DNA from: Pseudomonas sp. PDM05
Lineage (GTDB): Bacteria > Pseudomonadota > Gammaproteobacteria > Pseudomonadales > Pseudomonadaceae
DNA length: 64,000 nt
Direction of reading: 5' to 3'
Assembly (NCBI RefSeq): GCF_014851685.1
Contig: NZ_JACVAC010000001.1
Span: 372,001-436,000, forward strand
Made by a program: the position numbers and the translations under genes
The notes under the pieces: model-generated
Told to the model about the DNA's origin: nothing
The model's input: the letters and a program-made list of their open reading frames with translations, nothing else
Database searches by the model: none
Shown here: positions 58,239 to 64,000 of the stretch, one piece after another
How the letters are laid out: each line of letters opens with the position of its first letter
Position numbering within the stretch: the first letter of the stretch is position 1

Positions 58239-58933
58239 TGCTGATCGTCGAGAATATCCATTCCTACTACGACAAGAGCCACGTGCTCGAAGGCGTGTCG
58301 CTGAGCGTCAACCCTGGTGAGCTGGTGACGCTGCTGGGGCGCAACGGCGCGGGCAAGACCACTACGTTGCGCAGCATCCTCGGCATCATCTGCCCGCGCC
58401 AGGGCCAGATTCACTTCAACGGCCAGGCGCTGGTGGGGCAGAAGATTTTTGAAATTGCGCGCCAAGGCTTGGCGCTGGTGCCGGAGAACCGCGGGATCTT
58501 CCGTTTGCTCACGGTCGAGGAAAACCTGCGCATCGCCGCCCGCAAGACCAGCCGCTGGCAGCTGGAAGACGTGTACGGCATGTTCCCGCGTCTCAAGGAA
58601 CGGCGCAAAAATGCCGGGCATGCCTTGTCCGGCGGCGAGCAGCAGATGCTCGCCATTGCCCGCGCCCTGCTCAATGACCCCAAGTTGCTGATCCTCGATG
58701 AACCCACCGAAGGCCTCGCCCCGGTGATCGTCGACGAATTGGTGAAGATCCTGCGCAAGATCAAGGACGACGGCCTGCCGGTGCTGCTGGTGGAACAGAA
58801 CCTGATGGTCTGCGACAAGCTCGCCGACCGCCATTACGTACTCGAACAGGGCCGCGTGGTCTACGAAGGCAGCGCCGCCGCCTTCCGCGCCGACCCGAGC
58901 ATCAAGAACCGCTATTTGGCCCTGAGTGCCTGA
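58238..58933 (+). CDS. ABC ATP-binding protein (LivF family)
   Basis: This 231-residue ATPase has Walker A GRNGAGKTT, signature LSGGEQQM, Walker B LLILDEPTEGLAP and the LivF-type VPENRGIFRLLTVEENL. It pairs with the LivG protein for the same importer. Confidence 0.92.
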   Translation: MLIVENIHSYYDKSHVLEGVSLSVNPGELVTLLGRNGAGKTTTLRSILGIICPRQGQIHFNGQALVGQKIFEIARQGLALVPENRGIFRLLTVEENLRIAARKTSRWQLEDVYGMFPRLKERRKNAGHALSGGEQQMLAIARALLNDPKLLILDEPTEGLAPVIVDELVKILRKIKDDGLPVLLVEQNLMVCDKLADRHYVLEQGRVVYEGSAAAFRADPSIKNRYLALSA

Positions 58934-58946
58934 CCGGAGAATGCAG

Positions 58947-60215
58947 ATGAACAGTTTTGCGCAACCGCTCCAGAGCAACGCCCCGCTGATCAACCGCGAC
59001 CGCTTGTGGCAGTCGCTGATGGACCTGGCCCAACTCGGCGCCACGCTAAAAGGCGGCGTGTGCCGCCTGGCCCTCACCGACCTCGACCGCCAGGCCCGCG
59101 ACCTGTTTGTGCAGTGGTGCGAAGCGGCCGGGTGCAGCGTCAGTGTGGATGCCATCGGCAATATCTTTGCGCGCCGCGCCGGACGCAATCGCGCCCTGCC
59201 CCCGGTGATGACCGGCAGCCATATCGACACCCAACCCACCGGCGGCAAGTTCGACGGCTGCTACGGGGTGATGGCCGGACTGGAAGTGATCCGCACCCTG
59301 AACGATCTGAAGATTGAAACCGAAGCGCCGATTGAAGTGGTGGTGTGGACCAACGAAGAAGGCTCGCGTTTTCCGCCGTGCATGATGGGTTCCGGCGTGT
59401 TTGCCGGGAAATTCGATTTGCAGGAGACCCTGGCCAAGCTCGATGACCAGGGCCTGTCGGTGGGTGCCGAATTGCAGCGCATCGGTTATGCCGGTTCCCG
59501 CGCGGTGCTGGGCCACCCGGTGGGGGCGTATTTCGAAGCGCATATCGAACAAGGCCCGGTGCTGGAAGATCGCGCCACCACCATTGGCGTGGTCATGGGT
59601 TGCCTGGGCCAGAAGTGGTTCGACCTGACCTTCACCGGCGTCGAAGCCCACGCCGGGCCGACACCGATGCACTTGCGCAAGGACGCACTGGTCGGCGCTG
59701 CCGAGGTGGTCAGTGCAGTCAACCGTATCGCCCATCAACAGCAACCCCACGCCTGCGGCACGGTGGGTTGCCTGAGCCTGCATCCGGGTTCGCGCAATGT
59801 GATTCCAGGCCAGGTGCACATGACCCTCGACCTGCGCCACCTGCATGCCGACAAGCTGCAAGCCATGGTCGACGAGGTACGCGGTGTGATCGAAGCCACG
59901 GCACAACAGCACGGCCTGGCTTATGAGCTGACACCGACGGCCGACTTCCCGCCGCTGGACTTCGACCCGGCCTGCGTCAACGCCGTGCGCGACGCTGCGC
60001 GCAGCCTGGGCCTGAGCCATATGGACATCGTCAGCGGCGCCGGGCATGACGCGATTTTCGTCGCGGAACTGGGCCCGGCCGGGATGATCTTTGTGCCGTG
60101 CGAAGGTGGTATCAGCCACAACGAAATCGAAAACGCCGCGCCGGATGACCTGGCGGCGGGCTGCGCGGTGTTGCTGCGGGCCATGGTCAATGCGGCGCAG
60201 GGGGATCGGGCATGA
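58947..60215 (+). CDS. Zn-dependent amidohydrolase of the N-carbamoyl amino acid / allantoate family (M20)
   Basis: This 422-residue enzyme has a complete two-metal site: H92 (TGSHIDTQ), D103 (GKFDGCYGV), E137-E138 (WTNEEGSRF), H198 (FEAHIEQGP) and H391 (GISHNE). This pattern fits N-carbamoyl-L-amino acid hydrolase, beta-ureidopropionase and allantoate amidohydrolase, which cannot be told apart here. ATG 58947 is chosen because GGAG lies about 8 bases before it; ATG 58941 is too close. It follows the transporter operon and overlaps the amidase gene. Confidence 0.88.
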   Translation: MNSFAQPLQSNAPLINRDRLWQSLMDLAQLGATLKGGVCRLALTDLDRQARDLFVQWCEAAGCSVSVDAIGNIFARRAGRNRALPPVMTGSHIDTQPTGGKFDGCYGVMAGLEVIRTLNDLKIETEAPIEVVVWTNEEGSRFPPCMMGSGVFAGKFDLQETLAKLDDQGLSVGAELQRIGYAGSRAVLGHPVGAYFEAHIEQGPVLEDRATTIGVVMGCLGQKWFDLTFTGVEAHAGPTPMHLRKDALVGAAEVVSAVNRIAHQQQPHACGTVGCLSLHPGSRNVIPGQVHMTLDLRHLHADKLQAMVDEVRGVIEATAQQHGLAYELTPTADFPPLDFDPACVNAVRDAARSLGLSHMDIVSGAGHDAIFVAELGPAGMIFVPCEGGISHNEIENAAPDDLAAGCAVLLRAMVNAAQGDRA

Positions 60216-61615
60216 GCGATATCGGGCAACTGACGGCGGTGCAATTGCTGGAGCATTTTCGCGACAAGACCCTGTCGCCGGTGGAGGTCACCGAGGATGC
60301 ATTGCTGCGTATCGAACGCTACAACCCGGTGGTAAACGCCTACTGCCATGTGGACCCGCAGGGCGCGTTGCACGCTGCGCGCGCCTCGGAACAACGCTGG
60401 TTCAAGGGCCAGCCGTGCGGCGCGCTGGACGGTGTACCGGCCTCCATCAAAGACCTCACGCTGACGCTCGGCATGCCGACCCGCAAGGGCTCGCGCACCT
60501 CATCTGCCGACGGGCCGTGGGACGTCGACGCGCCCTTCCCGGCCTTTATGCGCAAGGCCGGCGCGGTATTGCTGGGCAAAACCACCACGCCGGAATTCGG
60601 CTGGAAAGGCGTCACCGACAACCCGCTGTACGGCATCACCCGCAACCCGTGGGACACGCGGACCACGGCGGGTGGTTCGTCCGGCGGCGCGGGGGCGGCG
60701 GCGGCGTTGAACCTGGGGGTGTTGCACCAGGGCAGTGATGCGGGCGGCTCGATCCGTATCCCCTGTGCGTTTACCGGCACGTTCGGGATCAAGCCGACCT
60801 TTGGTTATGTGCCGCAGTGGCCGGCCAGTTCCATGACGATTCTGTCGCACCTGGGGCCGATGACCCGCACGGTGGAAGACAGCGTATTGATGCTGCAAAC
60901 CATCGCCCAGCCGGATGCGCGGGACGGTTTGAGCGGTGCGCCGAGGACTGCGCCGTGGCTGACGCCAGGGGCGGACTTGAAGGGCTTGCGGGTGGCGTAC
61001 AGCCCTGCGTTCGGCTACGTGGACGTGGACCCGCAAGTGGCTAAAGTGGTCGCCCAGGCGGTTGAGGGGTTGGTGCGATTGGGCGCCCATGTCGAACAGA
61101 TCGACCCCGGTTTCAGCGACCCGCTGGAGGTGTTCAGCACCCTGTGGGCAGCCGGGGCCGCACGTTTGACCGGTTCGATGAGCGACGCGCAAAAACAGCT
61201 CTTGGACCCCGGCCTGCTGCGCATCGCGCAACGGGGCGAACGCTTGAGCCTGGATGACTTCAGCGCGGCCCTTGAAGCGCGGGCGGCGTTGGTAGCGCGG
61301 ATGGCTGCGTTCCACCAACATTACGACGTGCTGGTCTCGCCAATGATGCCGATCACCGCATTCGACGCCGGGCACGACGTCCCGCCGGGCTCCGGGTTGC
61401 AGGAATGGACCGAATGGACACCGTTCACCTACCCCTTCAATCTCACCCAGCAACCGGCGGCGTCAGTGCCCTGCGGGTTGGCGGCGAATGGCTTGCCGGT
61501 GGGGTTGCATGTGGTCGGTGCGCGGTTTGCCGATGATGTGGTGTTGCGGGTTTGCCAGGCTTATTCAAAGGCATTCCCTACCCAGCACCCGCAAGCCCCA
61601 GTAACCCCGCCATGA
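60212..61615 (+). CDS. Amidase of the amidase-signature family
   Basis: This 467-residue protein has the Ser-Ser-Lys triad: K80 (PASIKDLT), S156 in GGSSGGAG and S180 in DAGGSIRIP. It hydrolyses a carboxamide, releasing ammonia. It starts at an ATGA overlap with the carbamoylase-type gene, so the two enzymes are made together. A two-step breakdown of an imported ureido or amide compound is inferred. The substrate is not evident from the sequence. Confidence 0.9.
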   Translation: MSDIGQLTAVQLLEHFRDKTLSPVEVTEDALLRIERYNPVVNAYCHVDPQGALHAARASEQRWFKGQPCGALDGVPASIKDLTLTLGMPTRKGSRTSSADGPWDVDAPFPAFMRKAGAVLLGKTTTPEFGWKGVTDNPLYGITRNPWDTRTTAGGSSGGAGAAAALNLGVLHQGSDAGGSIRIPCAFTGTFGIKPTFGYVPQWPASSMTILSHLGPMTRTVEDSVLMLQTIAQPDARDGLSGAPRTAPWLTPGADLKGLRVAYSPAFGYVDVDPQVAKVVAQAVEGLVRLGAHVEQIDPGFSDPLEVFSTLWAAGAARLTGSMSDAQKQLLDPGLLRIAQRGERLSLDDFSAALEARAALVARMAAFHQHYDVLVSPMMPITAFDAGHDVPPGSGLQEWTEWTPFTYPFNLTQQPAASVPCGLAANGLPVGLHVVGARFADDVVLRVCQAYSKAFPTQHPQAPVTPP

Positions 61616-61694
61616 AATGCAATTGAATGTGGGAGATTGGCAGTGCCCGGGCGATCTCCAGCCGAACACTCACTCCCCATCAACACCCATCAAC

Positions 61695-61799
61695 TGTGGG
61701 AGCGGGCTAGCCCACGAAAGCGGAGTGTCAGTCACAGAATTATTGACTGATCCACCGTCTTCGCGAGCAAGCCCGCTCCCACACAAGCCCGCGCCCACA
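61695..61799. repeat. REPIN 8, diverged
   Basis: The left tip reads TGTGGGAGCGGGCTAGCCCA (one of the most altered). The right tip CGAGCAAGCCCGCTCCCACA is intact and followed by a second partial tip (ACAAGCCCGCGCCCACA). It lies between the amidase and LysR genes. Confidence 0.85.
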
Positions 61800-61849
61800 G
61801 TTCTGAGCGCATTCCACTACAATGCCCCCATTCATTCTCCGGGGCTCCC

Positions 61850-62713
61850 ATGGACATCGAACTGGCACGCACCTTCCTCGAAATCACCCGCTGCGGCAGC
61901 CTCGCCGCGGCGGCCGAGAAACTGCACGTTACCCAGACCGCCATCACCGCCCGGGTCAAAAGCCTGGAAAGCCAGCTGGGCAGCACGCTGTTCATCCGCA
62001 ACCGCGCCGGCGCGCGCCTGACCGCGGATGGCGAAGCGTTCGTGGTCTACGCCAACCAGTTGCTGCAAACCTGGGAAGCCGCGCGCCGCGATCTGCCGTT
62101 GCCCGAGGGCTATCGCAACGTGCTGCACATCGGTGGCGAGGTCAGCCTGTGCAACCCGTTGATGCTCGGCTGGGCCCAGGCCCTGCGTGAACACATCCCC
62201 GGCCATGCGCTGCGCACCGAAGTGCGCGAAGGCGAATACCTGCTGCGCCAGCTGGAGCTGGGGGTGCTGGATGCCGCCCTGGTGTTCCAGCCGCAATACT
62301 GGCCGGGGTTGCAGGTGGAACAGGTGCTGGAAGAAAAACTGATCCTGGTGCAACTGGCCAGCAACCCGGTGCCCTACGTGTACATCGACTGGGGCCCAGG
62401 CTTCCGCCAGCAACACGACGCCGCCCTGCCGGACAGGGCACGCGCCGCGCTGAGTTTCAACCTGGGCCCGCTGGCCTTGCAGTACATCCTGGAAAACGGC
62501 GGCGCCGGGTACTTCCGCACGCGGGTGGTACAAAGCTACCTGGACAGCGGCGTGATGCAGCGTGTGGCGAAGGCGCCGGAGTTCAGTTTCCCGACGTATC
62601 TGGTGTACTCGCGGGCACGGGATTCGGCGGTGTTGCAACACGCGCTGGAGTTGCTGCGGGGCGTGGTCAAGGCCGAGAGCGACTGGTCGCAACGCTGGGA
62701 CCCGGTACTTTGA
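61850..62713 (+). CDS. LysR-family transcriptional regulator
   Basis: This 287-residue protein has an N-terminal winged HTH (CGSLAAAAEKLHVTQTAITARVKSLESQLG) and a substrate-binding domain from about 90 (VLHIGGEVSLCNPLMLGW; GVLDAALVFQPQYW). It is co-directional with the preceding amidase operon but separated from it by a REPIN. It may regulate that operon or another target. Its last two bases are the first of the direct repeat copy at 62712-62812. Confidence 0.9.
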   Translation: MDIELARTFLEITRCGSLAAAAEKLHVTQTAITARVKSLESQLGSTLFIRNRAGARLTADGEAFVVYANQLLQTWEAARRDLPLPEGYRNVLHIGGEVSLCNPLMLGWAQALREHIPGHALRTEVREGEYLLRQLELGVLDAALVFQPQYWPGLQVEQVLEEKLILVQLASNPVPYVYIDWGPGFRQQHDAALPDRARAALSFNLGPLALQYILENGGAGYFRTRVVQSYLDSGVMQRVAKAPEFSFPTYLVYSRARDSAVLQHALELLRGVVKAESDWSQRWDPVL

Positions 62714-62812
62714 AACACACGTGCGACCAGCAGAATGTTCAGGCCGGGCTACGCTCCAACACCACAAAAACAGCCAGGAGTCGGCATGCGTACCCGCTCA
62801 CGAAAACGGCGT
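62712..62812. repeat. Direct repeat copy 1 (101 bp) flanking the toxin/immunity fragment
   Basis: It matches 63900-64000 at a constant offset of 1188 bases with four mismatches (62720, 62721, 62722 and 62771). The repeat contains CAGGAGTC and the start of a small reading frame (MRTRSRKRR). Copy 2 reaches the window edge, so the true length may be greater. Confidence 0.93.
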
Positions 62813-62953
62813 CACCTGCTGTTTGTGTTGCTGCTGGGTGGTGGCGTTCCTGCTGCTGACGGCTTCCTGCTCAGCGGTTTGCATGACGGCCGGAAAGTGA
62901 GTTACCACTTCTGCCAAATGCCGCCGATGATCATGACAACTATCCAAATGTAA
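62786..62953 (+). pseudogene. 5' remnant of the gene starting in the direct repeat
   Basis: ATG 62786 with AGGAG upstream opens MRTRSRKRRHLLFVLLLGGG, a basic start plus a hydrophobic segment. After the GGTGGTGGC run the frame becomes ordinary; the next frame instead carries on with VAFLLLTASCSAVCMTAGK, which looks like a continued membrane or lipoprotein signal. The frame then runs into the end of the minus-strand immunity gene. It is most likely a duplicated and broken 5' end of the gene that begins again at 63974. Confidence 0.5.
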
Positions 62954-63264
62954 GAAATGCGATAGGGCCACAACGCCCATCGCTTGAGCGCTATGGGAAC
63001 TGATGCAAGTTCGGCCTCTGAAACTAGCCCTGCCTTCAAATAGGGCTTTGGATTCGAGAGGAAATCAATCATCAGCCCCATGCGATGGAATCTGTCGATC
63101 CGCTGGTTTTTTCCCCAGAAACGCTTATGCCTTCGAACCTTTTCGTTTTCACTGAAGTATTTTTCCAACTCATCGAGCTTTCGATACTCCGCAAATAACA
63201 TCAGCCCCAAAAGGATGAATACGCCGGCCATCAATACAATGCTGTAGATAAGAAAAAACGACAT
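62902..63264 (-). CDS. Two-helix inner membrane protein, candidate immunity protein
   Basis: This 120-residue protein has TM1 at about 3-25 (FFLIYSIVLMAGVFILLGLML), a charged middle (EYRKLDELEKYFSENEKVRRHKRFWGKN) and TM2 at about 97-117 (YRISYIWIVVMIIGGIW). It starts 2 bases after the stop of the toxin-tail frame on the same strand, the usual effector-immunity arrangement. Small membrane immunity proteins typically guard against pore-forming toxins. Its base composition is AT-richer than most neighbours. The role is inferred from position and topology. Confidence 0.6.
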   Translation of the reverse strand: MSFFLIYSIVLMAGVFILLGLMLFAEYRKLDELEKYFSENEKVRRHKRFWGKNQRIDRFHRMGLMIDFLSNPKPYLKAGLVSEAELASVPIALKRWALWPYRISYIWIVVMIIGGIWQKW

Positions 63265-63266
63265 TG

Positions 63267-63955
63267 TTAAGCCCGCTCCGGTTCAAAAATCAAAACGCCA
63301 TCGACCTCTACAACTTTCCCCCCCAGAAAGGCACCGCTATCACCCATCCTGTCACCGCCTAAATACCCTCCCCCCGCTCCCCCAATAACTGCGCAGACCA
63401 GTTCACTCTGTCCTTTCATCGCCACACCCAAAGCGACTGTACATAGGCGACGCGCAACTTTTGCACCTACCGCTCCGAACCAAGCAGCCCCCGCCCCACC
63501 ACACACGCCTCCTTGATCTCCAATCCCGCAGCCCCGACATCCATCGCCAAACCCACATACGTGCCCTTCCCCAACCACTTCGACACCTGCGCAATCGCCC
63601 CCATGCGCTTGGCATAGCCATCGATCTCGCCCTTGTGCAAAAAGCTCTTGGTGGAAATCCCCAACACGTTCTTCAACGACTGATTGCCACGCAACCCCGT
63701 GCCAAACCGCGCCGCGCCACGCAGTTGTGTGTCGAGCAATTCAAACAACACCTGGCGCTGGCGGATAAACGTCTGACGGTTCAAGCCACCGGCCTTCAAG
63801 CGCTGATGCAACTGCTCGATGTCTTCCAGCGTGCGCAGCACTTCATCCAGGTGCCGCGCCCACGCCGAGGTCGTGCTGCCGACGCCTATCGAGCCGTACG
63901 AAACACATACGCGACCAGCAGAATGTTCAGGCCGGGCTACGCTCCAACACCACAA
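63267..63955 (-). pseudogene. C-terminal fragment of a glycine-zipper toxin-like effector, frameshifted
   Basis: Two frames join to one product. 63955-63467 encodes, after repeat-derived residues, SAWARHLDEVLRTLEDIEQ, FIRQRQVLFELLDTQLRGAA and VGLAMDVGAAGLEIKEACVV before a stop. The next frame then carries AAWFGAVGAKVARRLCTVAL, a hydrophobic Gly-rich stretch (AVIGGAGGGYLGG) and the end EPERA. Adding one G to the five-G run (C run at 63488-63492) restores a single frame. The 5' part of the gene is missing: its sequence begins abruptly at the repeat boundary near 63900. Glycine-zipper tails of this kind occur in PAAR/LysM/Rhs effectors thought to form pores; this assignment is tentative. Confidence 0.6.
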
Positions 63956-64000
63956 AAATAGCCAGGAGTCGGCATGCGTACCCGCTCACGAAAACGGCGT
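63900..64000. repeat. Direct repeat copy 2 (at least 101 bp)
   Basis: Partner of 62712-62812. Bases 63912-63958 are identical to copy 1, as are 63960-64000. It cuts into the 5' side of the toxin fragment and supplies its apparent start codon at 63955. Confidence 0.93.
63974..64000 (+). CDS. Start of an unknown gene running off the window
   Basis: ATG 63974, preceded by CAGGAG, opens MRTRSRKRR, identical to the start at 62786. This is presumably the intact copy of the duplicated gene. Only nine codons are visible, so no function can be given. Confidence 0.5.

Noticed and set aside
62900-63580. The AT-richer toxin/immunity segment as an insertion sequence
   Set aside because: No transposase, no terminal inverted repeats and no short target duplication; only the long direct repeat is present.

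Overview
The window is chromosomal DNA from a Pseudomonas, most likely of the P. fluorescens group. The evidence is high GC, pyoverdine genes (pvdA, an fpvI-type sigma factor, pvdRT-opmQ) with two exact PvdS promoter signatures, a bkd operon, a quinoprotein alcohol-oxidation cluster ordered as in P. putida (ped) and P. aeruginosa (exa/era/erb), and eight copies of an intergenic REPIN whose arms read GTGGGAGCGGGCTTGCTCGC or close variants. Gene names come from remembered family features and synteny; no database search was possible. No tRNA, rRNA, CRISPR array or insertion sequence was recognised, and no gene-free stretch exceeds 300 bases.

Layout. 1-694: N-terminus of a PAAR/Rhs-type secreted-effector gene running off the left edge. 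835-22500: a quinoprotein alcohol-oxidation island. It holds an orphan pqqA, an aldehyde dehydrogenase, a lanthanide-type (2730-4505) and a calcium-type (7901-9796) PQQ alcohol dehydrogenase, cytochrome c550 and accessory periplasmic proteins. It also has two regulatory systems (10744-12629 and 17245-19940), a FIST sensor, an ABC exporter module (12905-17217) and a porin. 22646-26049: sulfide detoxification (BigR-like repressor, sulfide:quinone oxidoreductase, TauE exporter, divergent persulfide dioxygenase). 26057-28935: HD-GYP protein and chemoreceptor. 29116-35915: bkdR, bkdA1-A2-B-lpdV, ilvE. 36087-37296: a small acidic protein and a tandem GNAT. 37584-43477: ctlX, ornithine cyclodeaminase, a basic amino acid ABC transporter and an Lrp regulator. 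43632-45715: a LexA-boxed DNA repair pair. 45749-52488: pyoverdine genes. 52593-53342: a hydrolase-like protein without its nucleophile. 53450-62713: a GntR regulator, a Liv-type ABC transporter, a carbamoylase-type hydrolase, an amidase and a LysR regulator. 62712-64000: a broken toxin tail with an intact membrane immunity candidate, enclosed by a direct repeat of at least 101 bp.

How the parts work together. In the island, alcohols enter through the porin, are oxidised in the periplasm by one of two PQQ enzymes, pass electrons to cytochrome c550, and the aldehyde is oxidised by the NAD-dependent aldehyde dehydrogenase. Two kinds of repeated upstream motif suggest two regulatory layers. A CTACT-type 18-mer precedes pqqA, the pedE/pedF divergence, the substrate-binding protein, the CxxCW protein and FIST. 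A GGGAAATTTTCC palindrome precedes only the two alcohol dehydrogenases. The bkd/ilvE, citrulline/ornithine and ureido-compound clusters are separate nitrogen and carbon catabolic units, each with its own regulator.

The less ordinary items are the two shared-motif families, the orphan pqqA, a 38-residue membrane peptide coupled to the sensor kinase, the hydrolase lacking its Ser, and the displaced toxin/immunity cassette at the right end.
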